Notes under the pieces: model-generated
Told to the model about the DNA's origin: nothing
Database searches by the model: none
The model's input: the letters and a program-made list of their open reading frames with translations, nothing else
Program-made: the position numbers and the translations under genes
Source of the DNA: Lachnospiraceae bacterium
GTDB lineage: Bacteria > Bacillota > Clostridia > Lachnospirales > Lachnospiraceae
Assembly: GCA_022793065.1 (NCBI GenBank)
Contig: JAAWCE010000038.1
Location: forward strand, 20,872 to 84,871
Direction of reading: 5' to 3'
Length of the DNA stretch: 64,000 bases
Part shown: positions 18,152 through 26,809 of the stretch, piece by piece
How the letters are laid out: every line of letters begins with the position of its first letter
How positions within the stretch are numbered: position 1 is the stretch's first letter

Positions 18152-18200
18152 TTTGAAAGTAAACTTTCAAATATTGATTGGTATGTGCGCTAAAGCGCAC
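18152..18200. repeat. Two perfect inverted repeats between the VWA and AAA+ genes
   Basis: TTTGAAAGT, AA, ACTTTCAAA (18152-18171) and GTGCGCT, AA, AGCGCAC (18185-18200) are both perfect inverted repeats with a two-base AA centre. They fill most of the 63-base gap and end one base before the AAGGGG ribosome site of the ATPase gene. They could act as RNA hairpins setting the ratio of the two proteins, or as protein-binding sites. Confidence 0.75.
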
Positions 18201-18213
18201 AAGGGGTATAAAA

Positions 18214-19728
18214 ATGAATGTAAAACAGGCAAAAGAATATATTAAAAATGCGGTAAAATTGTATCTGAAAAAAGATGAATTCGGAGAATACAGAGTTCCG
18301 GTGGTAAGGCAGCGGCCTATTTTTCTTCTGGGAGCGCCTGGAATTGGCAAGACGGCAATTATGGAACAAATTGCCCAGGAGATGGGGATTGCTTTGGTAT
18401 CTTATTCTATGACCCATCATACCAGACAGTCCGCCCTGGGGCTTCCTTTTATTACACAGAAGGAATATGGGGGCGCTGCATACAGTGTGTCAGAGTATAC
18501 CATGAGCGAAATTATTGCTTCCATATATGAGACAATGGAAGAGAGTGGATGGAAAGAGGGTATTTTGTTCCTGGATGAAATTAATTGTGTATCTGAAACC
18601 CTGGCGCCGGCCATGCTGCAGTTTCTTCAATATAAGGTGTTTGGAAGGCATCGGGTTCCGGAGGGGTGGATTATTGTGACCGCGGGGAATCCGCCCGAAT
18701 ACAATAAGTCGGTTCGGGAATTTGATGTGGTGACGCTGGATCGCTTGAAAGTGTTGGAGGTGGAACCGGATTATCAGGTGTGGAAGGAGTACGCGGCAAA
18801 GAAGCGTATTCATAAAGCCATATTGAGTTACCTGGAATTGAAAAAGGAGCATTTCTACAGTATGGAAATGGCTGCTAAGGGGCGCAGCTATGTGACTGCC
18901 AGAGGATGGGAGGACTTGTCGGAAATTTTGCAGCTCTATGAAGAAGAGGAACTTCCTGTGGACGAGACTTTGGTAGGGCAGTATTTGAGAAGTGAAAGAA
19001 TTGTAAAGGAGTTTACCGCTTATTACGATTTGTATCAGAAATATAAGAGGGATTATCAGATTGGTGATATATTAGCTGGAATGCCTTCCCAGCGGGCTGT
19101 GGAGCGGGCAAAGAAAGCCGCTTTTGACGAGAGGCTTTCTCTGTTAGGGATGCTTTTGGACAGGGTGATGGCGGATATGAAACAAATCATGGAGAAATCA
19201 GCCTATTTAAGCGACTTAAGACAGTTGTTGAAAGGCGTGGGGAAAGCTGCTTCAGGGGACAATGGGCAGGCTGTGGCAGCACAGATGGAAAAGTATGCGG
19301 AAGGGCGAAGAACCGTATTGGAAAAACAGCAAATGGCAAATGCGCTTTCTGATGGAGACAGAAAAAAACATCGTCAAGTGATTGGATTTTTGGAGGAAGG
19401 CCGCAGGGAACTTTCGTCCGCCGGGGAAATGCAGGGGGAGGCTGCCTATGGTCTGGTAAAGGAGAAATACAATCAAGAGGTAGCGCAAATGAAACAGGAT
19501 ACGGGCAGAGTACAGGCAGAACTACATTCTCTGTTTGTATTTGCAGAAAAGGCGTTTGGAGAGGGAAATGAAATGCTGGTTCTGGTCACGGAACTGACGG
19601 TTGACAGTGAAGGGGCACAGTTTATCGCGGCTTTTGGAAGCGAGGATTACAACAGACACAGTGGGGAATTAATGCTCAGTGAGCGCCGTGACAATATACA
19701 GGAACAGATTGCAGCATTAAATCTGTAA
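18214..19728 (+). CDS. MoxR-type AAA+ ATPase
   Basis: A 504-residue ATPase. Walker A reads GAPGIGKTAIMEQIA near residues 40-54, Walker B reads LFLDEINCVSE near residue 115, and a sensor-1-like asparagine follows in IIVTAGNPPEYN. The C-terminal half (about 280-500) is long, charged and helical, and may be a partner-binding arm. The ATG at 18214 lies seven bases after AAGGGG; an upstream in-frame TTG at 18178 lies within the spacer repeats and is less likely. MoxR ATPases act with VWA proteins as chaperones or assembly factors, and the preceding gene is such a protein. Substrate unknown. Confidence 0.85.
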   Translation: MNVKQAKEYIKNAVKLYLKKDEFGEYRVPVVRQRPIFLLGAPGIGKTAIMEQIAQEMGIALVSYSMTHHTRQSALGLPFITQKEYGGAAYSVSEYTMSEIIASIYETMEESGWKEGILFLDEINCVSETLAPAMLQFLQYKVFGRHRVPEGWIIVTAGNPPEYNKSVREFDVVTLDRLKVLEVEPDYQVWKEYAAKKRIHKAILSYLELKKEHFYSMEMAAKGRSYVTARGWEDLSEILQLYEEEELPVDETLVGQYLRSERIVKEFTAYYDLYQKYKRDYQIGDILAGMPSQRAVERAKKAAFDERLSLLGMLLDRVMADMKQIMEKSAYLSDLRQLLKGVGKAASGDNGQAVAAQMEKYAEGRRTVLEKQQMANALSDGDRKKHRQVIGFLEEGRRELSSAGEMQGEAAYGLVKEKYNQEVAQMKQDTGRVQAELHSLFVFAEKAFGEGNEMLVLVTELTVDSEGAQFIAAFGSEDYNRHSGELMLSERRDNIQEQIAALNL

Positions 19729-19743
19729 GGGGGATTTATCAAG

Positions 19744-20634
19744 ATGCAGGAAAAGCAGTTGGACGGCGTTTGGGATTATAAATTGACGGACGAAAAAGCA
19801 TATATTGTGGGATACAAGGGATTGGATGCCAGAGTGGAAATTCCAGCACAGATAGAAGGATATCCGGTCATAGGGATAGGAAAAAAGGCGTTTTTAAGCA
19901 GAAAGAATCTGCGGGAAATCATTCTGCCGGATACGGTGGAAGAGGTTGGAGATTGGGCGTTTGCTTATTGTAACGGACTGGCAGGGGTGACTTTTTTGGG
20001 CGGTAACGTTCGATTCGGAAAAGATATCTTTAAGGAATGTGGGCGATTGGAAAGGATTCGGTTTCGGGCAGCTTCCGCTGGGGGAGAAGAGGGAATTGGG
20101 GCGCTTATGGCAGCGGCCGTACAAATGATGGACGCCTATTATCTATTGGATTTGGCTGAGGCCGGAAGCAGGGAGTGGCTGGCGAAATGGGATGCCAGAC
20201 TTCTGACCATACTTCGCACATCGAACCAGGAAGGGTATTCAAGACAGGTATTGTGCGGTGAGGAGGATTATGGCAGTACAGATTTGGAAGCATTTATGAG
20301 CAGCAAAAGAAAGATGAAAGTCAGGCTGGCTTTGCTTCGGCTGCTTCATCCGCAAAGTTTGCTGCCGGGACTGCAAAGGGAATTGGAGGATTTTCTGCGC
20401 AGTCTGACCAAGGGAGGGAAGGGGGAGGAAACCTGGCTGGTTGTAAAAGACGAGTATGGAGACCGCAGAGAGTACTACAAATTATTTACTGATTTGAATT
20501 GTATTCATGAGGGGAATTATGAGGAAATCCTTGCCGATATAGGGGAGGAACATCCGGAGATGAAGGCGTTTTTCCTTAGATTAAGAGAGGAGAACAGGAC
20601 TTCGGAGGATTTTTTTGCGGCGTTGGAATTGTAA
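19744..20634 (+). CDS. Leucine-rich-repeat (BspA/LRR_5-type) protein, third gene of the VWA-AAA+ operon
   Basis: A 296-residue protein with no signal peptide, hence cytoplasmic. Residues 10-110 carry LRR_5-type repeats, seen in IPAQIEGYPVIGIGKKAF, LREIILPDTVEEVGDWAF and LAGVTFLGGNVRFG. The C-terminal two-thirds is charged, mostly helical in look and unfamiliar. It starts 15 bases after the ATPase gene. LRR_5 domains are common in secreted clostridial proteins, so an intracellular copy linked to a MoxR/VWA pair is less usual and may be an adaptor that selects the substrate. Confidence 0.72.
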   Translation: MQEKQLDGVWDYKLTDEKAYIVGYKGLDARVEIPAQIEGYPVIGIGKKAFLSRKNLREIILPDTVEEVGDWAFAYCNGLAGVTFLGGNVRFGKDIFKECGRLERIRFRAASAGGEEGIGALMAAAVQMMDAYYLLDLAEAGSREWLAKWDARLLTILRTSNQEGYSRQVLCGEEDYGSTDLEAFMSSKRKMKVRLALLRLLHPQSLLPGLQRELEDFLRSLTKGGKGEETWLVVKDEYGDRREYYKLFTDLNCIHEGNYEEILADIGEEHPEMKAFFLRLREENRTSEDFFAALEL

Positions 20635-20709
20635 GTTTCGGCAGGATATGGGGCAGAGGGAAACGTTAAGTAATATAACATTTCGACAGCCTCTTGTAAC
20701 ATATCAGTA

Positions 20710-20738
20710 TTGAGAAATACCATAAATTTCGTTATTCT
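20710..20738 (+). promoter_or_regulatory. Promoter of galE
   Basis: TTGAGA (20710-20715), a 17-base spacer and TATTCT (20733-20738), about 65 bases before the galE start. Confidence 0.65.
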
Positions 20739-20802
20739 AATAGTAACTTGAAAACAAATAGTGAGTGCGGTATCAGAGGAGCCGTGCGGAAAAGAGGGAG
20801 CT

Positions 20803-21819
20803 ATGAAGATTTTGGTAACAGGCGGGGCCGGATTTATCGGCAGCCATACGGTGGTGGAACTGCAGCAGGCAGGGTACGATGTGGTAGTGGTTGACAATCT
20901 GTGTAATTCCAGTGAAAAATCGCTCCAGCGCGTGGAGGCAATCACTGGGAAGAAAGCTTCGTTTTACAAGGCGGATATTTTGGACAGAGATGCGCTGGAA
21001 GAGGTTTTCTCCAAAGAGGATATTGGGGCAGTGATCCATTTTGCAGGCTTGAAGGCGGTAGGGGAATCTGTGCAGAAACCCTGGGAGTACTACGAGAATA
21101 ACATTGCGGGCACACTTACATTGGTTGATGTGATGAGAAAACATGGTGTAAAAAATGTGATATTCTCTTCCAGTGCCACAGTATACGGCAATCCGGCAAT
21201 CATTCCTATTACGGAAGAATGTCCTAAGGGGCAGTGTACCAATCCTTATGGATGGACCAAATCCATGTTAGAACAGATATTGTCAGATATTCAGAAGGCG
21301 GACCCGGAATGGAATGTGATTCTTCTGCGTTACTTTAATCCCATCGGCGCCCATAAAAGCGGTACCATGGGTGAAAACCCCAATGGTATTCCCAACAATT
21401 TAATGCCGTATATCACACAGGTTGCGGTGGGAAAACTGCCGCAGTTAGGCGTATTCGGGAATGATTATGACACCCATGACGGAACCGGAGTACGGGATTA
21501 TATTCATGTGGTGGATCTGGCGGTGGGCCATGTAAAAGCATTGAAAAAGATTGAAGAGAAGGCAGGTCTTAAGATTTATAATCTGGGAACCGGAGTAGGC
21601 TACAGCGTCCTTGATATTGTTAAGAATTTTGAGGAAGCTACAGGAGTAAAGATTCCCTATGTAATCAAGGAGCGCCGTGCGGGGGATATTGCAACCTGTT
21701 ATTCCGATGCAAGTCTTGCGAAAGAGGAATTGGGCTGGGAAGCACAGTATGGCATCAGGGAAATGTGTGAGGATTCCTGGAGATGGCAGAAAAACAATCC
21801 AAACGGCTACGAAGATTGA
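20803..21819 (+). CDS. galE: UDP-glucose 4-epimerase
   Basis: A 338-residue short-chain dehydrogenase-type epimerase that interconverts UDP-glucose and UDP-galactose, linking galactose use with envelope glycan synthesis. The NAD-binding GGAGFIGSH is at residues 7-15, the catalytic region SSSATVYG near 122 and YGWTKSMLE near 148, and the C-terminal [10 protein letters not shown] is typical. ATG 20803 follows GAGGG and gives the standard start [11 protein letters not shown]; an upstream in-frame GTG (20761) adds an unconserved extension. The length equals that of the E. coli enzyme. Confidence 0.95.
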   Translation: MKILVTGGAGFIGSHTVVELQQAGYDVVVVDNLCNSSEKSLQRVEAITGKKASFYKADILDRDALEEVFSKEDIGAVIHFAGLKAVGESVQKPWEYYENNIAGTLTLVDVMRKHGVKNVIFSSSATVYGNPAIIPITEECPKGQCTNPYGWTKSMLEQILSDIQKADPEWNVILLRYFNPIGAHKSGTMGENPNGIPNNLMPYITQVAVGKLPQLGVFGNDYDTHDGTGVRDYIHVVDLAVGHVKALKKIEEKAGLKIYNLGTGVGYSVLDIVKNFEEATGVKIPYVIKERRAGDIATCYSDASLAKEELGWEAQYGIREMCEDSWRWQKNNPNGYED

Positions 21820-21835
21820 ATATGAGGATATGAAG

Positions 21836-21880
21836 CTGCCGTAGGAAGGAGCACAAAGCTTTTTCCTGCGGCAGAATTTT
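21836..21880 (+). terminator. Hairpin terminator after galE
   Basis: CTGCCGTAGGAA and TTCCTGCGGCAG pair over twelve positions with one mismatch, followed by AATTTTA. It sits between the convergent galE and hemolysin III genes and may serve both strands. Confidence 0.65.
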
Positions 21881-21920
21881 ATAGGTTACCTTATGAAGAT
21901 ATACGAAGGGACAATGGGCT

Positions 21921-22571
21921 TTAAGCCACATAGGTGTACATAAAGATAAAGTGGCATATGCTGCCGGCCATGACAAAAAGGTGGAAAACTTCATGAGAGC
22001 CGAAGTTTTGATGCTTAGAGTTAAAGATGGGGAGCTTCAGCGCATATACGATGCCGCCCACGGTGTATAGGAGTCCTCCGGTTAGAAGCCATAGAAACGC
22101 CCCAAGACTGAGTGTGTCAAGCAATCTGCCGAATACCAGTACACAGACCCAACCCATAGCAATATAGATTACCGAAGAAAACCATTTAGGACAAGTAATC
22201 CACAATGCTTTAATAAGCATACCGGCCAAAGCGATGCCCCAAACCAGGGCAAGCAGGGCATACCCCAGGCTTCCGCCCAATACAATCAGACAGACAGGTG
22301 TATAAGAACCGGCAATCAGAACAAAAATCATCATATGGTCCAGTTTGCGGAAGATGCGCAGGGCTTTCCCAGTCAAGTTTACGGAATGATAGGTGGCGCT
22401 TGCGCCGTACAATAAAATCATGCTGGCCATAAAAATTGCCATAGCGCTCAGGTTCGTAGTTCCCGAAGACAAGCCGGCCTTTACCAAAAGCGGTATGGCT
22501 GCAAATACCGCCATCATCATGCCTATGAAATGTGTAATTGCGCTTCCGGGTTCTCTTATTGTAATCTGCAT
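21921..22571 (-). CDS. Hemolysin III / PAQR family membrane protein
   Basis: A 216-residue integral membrane protein with about seven hydrophobic segments. Family metal-site residues are visible: the line LLYGASATYHSVN with its histidine, the aspartate in LDHMMIFVLIAGSYTP and the paired histidines in FGSHEVFHLFVMAGSICHF. These are the conserved H/D/HxxxH positions of PAQR hydrolase-like proteins. Bacterial members are annotated as hemolysin III, but their role is uncertain and may concern lipid hydrolysis. The start at 22571 has AAAGGAGG on the minus strand. It follows the 88-residue gene in the same direction. Confidence 0.85.
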   Translation of the reverse strand: MQITIREPGSAITHFIGMMMAVFAAIPLLVKAGLSSGTTNLSAMAIFMASMILLYGASATYHSVNLTGKALRIFRKLDHMMIFVLIAGSYTPVCLIVLGGSLGYALLALVWGIALAGMLIKALWITCPKWFSSVIYIAMGWVCVLVFGRLLDTLSLGAFLWLLTGGLLYTVGGIVYALKLPIFNSKHQNFGSHEVFHLFVMAGSICHFIFMYTYVA

Positions 22572-22667
22572 ATCACTACCTCCTTTTATGAATATAATAT
22601 AACAACAAGTAGTTTTAAAAACTATGTGATAAAACGATATTATACCCAAATTGAGGAAAAGTCAATA

Positions 22668-22934
22668 CTAATCTTCTTCAATTACTTGAATTTCCAGATA
22701 GTCAAATTCTATTGTTTCTATAAAATTATCTTGTGTAAAGCGTGCCTTGTTATGGCGTTTGAAATCGGAAATGTCTTTTTTTAACCAGACCGGCTTGCCC
22801 AGATCAAATTGATAACAGACTTCACTTAAGGCGTTGAAAACTTTATGTGTACGAGTGTCAATGCTGCTGTCTTCAATACAGACGTCCTGTACTATGCGAT
22901 TGTCTTTGAATGTTTTTGCCCATAAACGAAACAT
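22668..22934 (-). CDS. Small conserved-looking hypothetical protein
   Basis: An 88-residue protein that I do not recognise. It is soluble, acidic and begins MFRLWAKTFKDNRIVQD; the C-terminus FIETIEFDYLEIQVIEED is notably acidic. The start at 22934 was chosen because AAAGGAG lies seven bases upstream on the minus strand. Longer in-frame starts have no such site. It lies upstream of the PAQR gene with a 96-base gap, and diverges from the alarmone synthetase gene. Confidence 0.7.
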   Translation of the reverse strand: MFRLWAKTFKDNRIVQDVCIEDSSIDTRTHKVFNALSEVCYQFDLGKPVWLKKDISDFKRHNKARFTQDNFIETIEFDYLEIQVIEED

Positions 22935-23059
22935 GTAAAGGCTCCTTTCTTTTTCCATGGGATCGGTGCGCGGGGCTTCCATGGAATTACCATGAGGTTC
23001 ACGGTCTATCATAATATATTTCCCAAGCAAAAACAAGTCACCTATTTGCCCAATCATTG

Positions 23060-23083
23060 TGTCGTTCTGCATGCAGAATGACA
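23060..23083. repeat. Long palindrome between divergent genes
   Basis: A 24-base inverted repeat built on the perfect core TTCTGCATGCAGAA and extended by TGTC and GACA arms through one G-T position. It lies in the 369-base region between the divergent hypothetical gene and the alarmone synthetase gene, so it may be an operator. The rest of that region holds only the extended -10 noted below. Confidence 0.55.
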
Positions 23084-23231
23084 ATTTATATGTATTTTTT
23101 TTCAGAATACCACATATATATAGAAGGTATGGCTTTTCTCCTGTAAGCGGCTGCAGGTATGAAACTCTGATATCAATCTTATTAAAAAAGGATTAACTTT
23201 TGTGGATAATATACAATTACGGAAATATTTA

Positions 23232-23240
23232 TGGTATACT
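23232..23240 (+). promoter_or_regulatory. Extended -10 promoter of the alarmone synthetase gene
   Basis: TGG directly followed by TATACT gives an extended -10 element. No good -35 box is visible at the right spacing. It lies about 65 bases before the ATG at 23304. Confidence 0.5.
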
Positions 23241-23303
23241 GATACCGAAAAATTTTTATTGCATTTGCAGCATGAAAGGTATGGTATAGCCAAAGGAGCG
23301 GAA

Positions 23304-23960
23304 ATGGAACTGAAAGAAGACTATCGGGAAGACCGGGACGGAATCGATAGCTGGAAAGAAGTAACTCTCATATACAATGCGGCGCTTCGCCAGATTGAGA
23401 CTAAGATGGAGATTTTAAATGATGAGTTTCAGCATGTGCATAGGTATAATCCTATTGAGCATATCAAAGCCCGGATTAAGACCCCGGAAAGTATTGTGAA
23501 GAAACTGAAACGTAACGGATATGAATCTACCATTGACAATATGGTGAAATACATTAACGATATCGCGGGTATTCGTATTATTTGTTCTTTCACATCCGAT
23601 ATTTACAGAATTGCCGATATGATCAGAACACAGAGGGATATTAAGGTACTGCGGGTAAAGGATTATATTACATTTCCTAAGTCCAGCGGCTATAAAAGCT
23701 ATCACCTCATTGTGACAGTGCCGGTATACTTGTCGGACAGGGTTGTGGAGGATACAAAAGTAGAGATTCAGATCAGGACGGTGGCAATGGATTTCTGGGC
23801 CAGCTTAGAACACAAGATACATTATAAATTTGAAGGAGACGCGCCGGAGTACATAAAGAAGGAATTGGTGGAATGTGCGGAAATGGTGTCGGATCTGGAT
23901 GCGAAAATGTTAAAACTAAACGATGAAGTGCTTGCCATTGGCAAGGAACGCAGAGGATAG
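23304..23960 (+). CDS. Small alarmone synthetase (RelA/SpoT synthetase domain only)
   Basis: A 218-residue GTP pyrophosphokinase of the RelQ/RelP type, which makes (p)ppGpp without a hydrolase or regulatory domain. Synthetase motifs are clear: RIKTPESIVKKLKRNG near residue 58, DIAGIRIIC near 84, the substrate line FPKSSGYKSYHLIV near 124 and EIQIRTVAMDFWASLEHKIHYK near 153. The ATG at 23304 follows AAAGGAG; the frame extends upstream but without a ribosome site. It stands just before the ribosomal operon, but its own promoter and a downstream hairpin indicate separate transcription. Confidence 0.9.
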   Translation: MELKEDYREDRDGIDSWKEVTLIYNAALRQIETKMEILNDEFQHVHRYNPIEHIKARIKTPESIVKKLKRNGYESTIDNMVKYINDIAGIRIICSFTSDIYRIADMIRTQRDIKVLRVKDYITFPKSSGYKSYHLIVTVPVYLSDRVVEDTKVEIQIRTVAMDFWASLEHKIHYKFEGDAPEYIKKELVECAEMVSDLDAKMLKLNDEVLAIGKERRG

Positions 23961-23970
23961 AAAAAGGCCG

Positions 23971-24016
23971 ATAACATGAGGAGTGCCCGGACGCCTTTCG
24001 GCGACCGGGCTGTTAT
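23971..24016 (+). terminator. Strong composite hairpin after the alarmone synthetase
   Basis: GCCCGG-A-CGCC, a TTTC loop and GGCG-A-CCGGGC form a ten-pair stem with one A-A mismatch. ATAACA and TGTTAT extend it, leaving an eight-base bulge (TGAGGAGT) on the 5' side. The hairpin is followed by A-rich rather than T-rich sequence, so it may protect an mRNA 3' end rather than terminate alone. From 24017 to 24242 the sequence is A+T-rich with nothing recognisable. Confidence 0.5.
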
Positions 24017-24242
24017 GAAAAAATCAATCTTATAAGCGGTATCCTTTATGTAGATATTTATCATCTGCACCTGTAAAAAATTATAACAATTAAATATGAA
24101 CAATCTATGAATATGATGTAAATATATGGTGAATTTTACAAAATATAAGATGTGATACTAAATTTTATGTACATTTTAGACAAAACACCGGAGAAACGTT
24201 CAAAAAAGTAAAAAGAAAAATGTAAAAAAGATGAAAAAGTTA

Positions 24243-24271
24243 TTGCAAATTTAAGAATTACCATGTATACT
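24243..24271 (+). promoter_or_regulatory. Promoter of the S10/spc ribosomal operon
   Basis: TTGCAA (24243-24248), a 17-base spacer and TATACT (24266-24271), preceded by an A-rich stretch like an UP element. Transcription should start near 24278 and give a leader of about 280 bases before rpsJ. Confidence 0.8.
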
Positions 24272-24277
24272 AGATGT

Positions 24278-24559
24278 TGCTGTGGCATGATAGCTGTGAA
24301 GCGAGAGGTTGCCGGCTGTCAGAGATGACGGTTCGGGTTTTCCGTGGAGCGAATGTCAAGTTAGGAAACTGACGACAAGTCACTGTACCCAATGAGCGTC
24401 TACAATTATGTAGAAACGGACGTGTGATGTTAAGATTCGCAGTGGTTGCGCATGAATTTAGGACACACACGGGAGAGTGTACAGTCACCGCTTGTCGTAC
24501 TAAAATGAAAATGAGAATTTTCATTTCGTTAAAAGTGCGAAAAGGAGGCGACTTTTTTT
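24278..24559 (+). promoter_or_regulatory. Structured S10-operon leader, candidate autoregulatory RNA
   Basis: The leader can fold into one large domain: ACGACAAG (24372-24379) pairs with CTTGTCGT (24491-24498), and next to it ACTGTAC (24382-24388) pairs with GTACAGT (24479-24485). Within lies TCTACA-ATTA-TGTAGA. A perfect ten-pair hairpin with a GAGA loop follows (24503-24526). Last, AAAAGT and ACTTTT (24531-24556) bracket the AAAGGAGG of rpsJ and run into a T-tract. S10 leaders in other bacteria are controlled by L4, so autoregulation is likely; the ligand here is inferred. Confidence 0.6.
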
Positions 24560-24880
24560 ATGGCAAGTCAAGTAATGAGAATTACACTGAAGGCTTATGA
24601 GCATCAGTTGGTTGATGCGTCTGCTAAGAAAATTATCGAAACTGTGAAGAAGACAGGGTCCGAGGTAAGCGGTCCTGTGCCCCTTCCCACAAAGAAGGAG
24701 GTTGTTACAATTCTGAGAGCCGTACACAAATATAAGGATTCCAGAGAACAGTTCGAGCAGAGAACTCATAAGAGATTAATTGATATCATTGCACCCACCC
24801 AGAAGACGGTCGATGCGCTGCAGAGACTGGAGATGCCCGCAGGTGTGTACATTGACATAAAAATGAAAAATAAAAAGTAA
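24560..24880 (+). CDS. rpsJ: 30S ribosomal protein S10
   Basis: A 106-residue head protein of the small subunit, first gene of the operon. The family line [18 protein letters not shown] and the C-terminal [14 protein letters not shown] are unmistakable. The AAAGGAGG site lies inside a hairpin loop whose 3' arm is the T-tract just before the ATG, so initiation may depend on leader folding. The gap to rplC is unusually long (193 bases) and structured. Confidence 0.97.
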   Translation: MASQVMRITLKAYEHQLVDASAKKIIETVKKTGSEVSGPVPLPTKKEVVTILRAVHKYKDSREQFEQRTHKRLIDIIAPTQKTVDALQRLEMPAGVYIDIKMKNKK

Positions 24881-24908
24881 AAAACCTCTACTTAGACGTA
24901 TGAACACG

Positions 24909-25040
24909 GACACGCAGACCGGAGGGACTACGTGTCGCGGGGCAATGCTCCGGCGGTTATGGCGCAACGATAACCGGGTGGTCCGCTATGTAGAAGCTGT
25001 CTCCTTCCCGTGATATGGGAACAATTCTTATGGAGACAGC
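24909..25040 (+). ncRNA. Structured spacer between rpsJ and rplC (tandem hairpins)
   Basis: Four hairpins follow one another: GACACG/CGTGTC (24909-24936), GGGGC-AAT-GCTCC (about 24939-24951), CGGTTAT/ATAACCG (24954-24976) and GCTGTCTCC/GGAGACAGC (24996-25040), the last enclosing TTCCC/GGGAA. No gene fits. This is a candidate cis-acting RNA in the middle of the operon, perhaps a second regulatory or processing site. Confidence 0.55.
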
Positions 25041-25073
25041 CAGAGAATGCCTTATGGCAGAAAGAGAGGAAAT

Positions 25074-25757
25074 ATGAAGAAAGCAATTTTGGCAACAAAA
25101 GTCGGAATGACACAGATCTTTGCTGAAGACGGTTCGTTGATTCCGGTAACGGTTCTTCAGGCAGGACCCTGTGCGGTACTTCAGGTGAAAACACAGGAAA
25201 ATGACGGATACAGTGCAGTGCAGGTGGGTTTCGTTGACAAGAAGGAAATGATTGTCAACAAGGATGCCGGCGGAAAAAGAGAAGTAATTCACAGACACGG
25301 CGCAAATAAAGCTTTGACAGGTCATTGCAAGAAGGCCGGTGTGAGCGCTAAGAGATATATCCGGGAATTCAAGTTTGAAAATGCCGGCGAATACAGTCTG
25401 GGTTCTGAGATTAAGGCTGATATTTTCACGGCAGGAGACAAGGTGGACGCCTCCGCAATTTCAAAAGGAAAAGGATTCCAGGGAGCAATTAAGAGATTGG
25501 GACAGCATAGAGGGCCTATGAAACACGGCTCCAAGTTCCATCGCCATCAGGGGTCTAACGGTGCGTGTTCTTCTCCCAGCCGTGTGTTCAAGGGCAAAGG
25601 GATGCCCGGACATATGGGTTGTGTGAAAATTACTGTTCAAAACCTTGAGGTTGTAAGGGTGGATGCGGACAAGAATCTTCTTCTGGTGAAGGGCTCCGTG
25701 CCCGGACCTAAGAAAGGGTTAGTGACCATCAAAGAGACCGTCAAGGTTGAATGTTAA
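25074..25757 (+). CDS. rplC: 50S ribosomal protein L3
   Basis: A 227-residue early-assembly protein near the peptidyl-transferase centre. It starts [16 protein letters not shown], and the long central loop includes [18 protein letters not shown] and the glutamine-rich stretch around [24 protein letters not shown] 25074 follows AGAGGA; an in-frame ATG at 25047 adds nine unconserved residues. It lies downstream of the hairpin-filled spacer. Confidence 0.97.
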   Translation: MKKAILATKVGMTQIFAEDGSLIPVTVLQAGPCAVLQVKTQENDGYSAVQVGFVDKKEMIVNKDAGGKREVIHRHGANKALTGHCKKAGVSAKRYIREFKFENAGEYSLGSEIKADIFTAGDKVDASAISKGKGFQGAIKRLGQHRGPMKHGSKFHRHQGSNGACSSPSRVFKGKGMPGHMGCVKITVQNLEVVRVDADKNLLLVKGSVPGPKKGLVTIKETVKVEC

Positions 25758-25784
25758 GTATAGAGCGAAAGGAGGGTCAATCAG

Positions 25785-26405
25785 ATGGCAAGCGTATCTG
25801 TTTATAATATGGAAGGCAAGGAAATCGGTACGATGGAATTAAGCGACGCTGTGTTTGGTGTGGAAATCAAAGAACATTTAGTACACATGGCGGTGGTACA
25901 GCACCTTGCAAATAAGCGTCAGGGAACCAAGAAGGCTAAGACACGTTCCGAGGTGTCAGGCGGCGGCAGGAAGCCCTGGAAGCAGAAGGGAACCGGTCAT
26001 GCAAGACAGGGTTCGACCAGATCTCCCCAGTGGAAGGGCGGCGGCGTTGTATTTGCTCCCGTTCCGAGAGACTATTCCTTTAAGATGAATAAGAAGGAAA
26101 AGAAAGCAGCGCTGAAATCCGCGCTGACCAGTAAGGTTCAGGACAGCAAACTGATTGTTGTGGATGAATTGAAGTTTAATGAGATTAAGACGAAGAATTT
26201 TGTGGCTGTGATGAATAACCTTCAAGTAGAAAAAGGGTTGGTAGTCATTGCCGAGAATGATGCAAATGTGGTAATGTCCGCAAGAAATATGGCTGATGTG
26301 AATACCATTTTGGCGGATACAATCAATGTATATGACATCATGAAGGCTAAGACATTAGTTTTGACCAAGGATGCCGTTACAAAAATCGAGGAGGTGTATG
26401 CGTAA
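25785..26405 (+). CDS. rplD: 50S ribosomal protein L4
   Basis: A 206-residue protein lining the exit tunnel. The extended loop [20 protein letters not shown] is intact. In other bacteria L4 also represses the S10 operon by binding its leader, so it is the first candidate regulator of the leader at 24278-24559. AAAGGAGG precedes the ATG. Its stop codon overlaps the rplW start (TAATG). Confidence 0.97.
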   Translation: MASVSVYNMEGKEIGTMELSDAVFGVEIKEHLVHMAVVQHLANKRQGTKKAKTRSEVSGGGRKPWKQKGTGHARQGSTRSPQWKGGGVVFAPVPRDYSFKMNKKEKKAALKSALTSKVQDSKLIVVDELKFNEIKTKNFVAVMNNLQVEKGLVVIAENDANVVMSARNMADVNTILADTINVYDIMKAKTLVLTKDAVTKIEEVYA

Positions 26406-26704
26406 TGGCAGATATTAAATACTATGACGTTATCCTCAAACCGGTGCTTACCGAAAAGAGTATGTCGGGTATGAGTGAAAAGAAATATACCTTCCTGGTT
26501 CATCCGGAGGCAAATAAATCACAGATTAAGGAAGCTGTGGAAAAGCTTTTTGAAGGCGCAAAGGTGGCGCGTGTCAATACCATGAACTGCCAGGGTAAAA
26601 AGAAGAGACGCGGAATGATTGTGGGCCGGACGTCTAAAACCAAAAAGGCCATAGTGCAGCTTACCGAGGACAGCAAGGATATTGAAATTTATCCCGGCCT
26701 GTAA
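26405..26704 (+). CDS. rplW: 50S ribosomal protein L23
   Basis: A 99-residue protein at the tunnel exit, docking site for trigger factor and SRP. Recognised from [14 protein letters not shown] at the N-terminus and [18 protein letters not shown] in the loop. It overlaps rplD by one base. The 105-base spacer to rplB contains a distant GCGGCA/TGCCGC pairing but nothing compelling. Confidence 0.96.
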   Translation: MADIKYYDVILKPVLTEKSMSGMSEKKYTFLVHPEANKSQIKEAVEKLFEGAKVARVNTMNCQGKKKRRGMIVGRTSKTKKAIVQLTEDSKDIEIYPGL

Positions 26705-26809
26705 TCGGAAGGCAGCGGCAGGATGATTTAAGTATGCGGCGCCAAAGGCACGGATGAAAAAAGCGTGTCTTGCCGCGCAAAGAATCGAAGAAAAGGAGAT
26801 AATACGACA

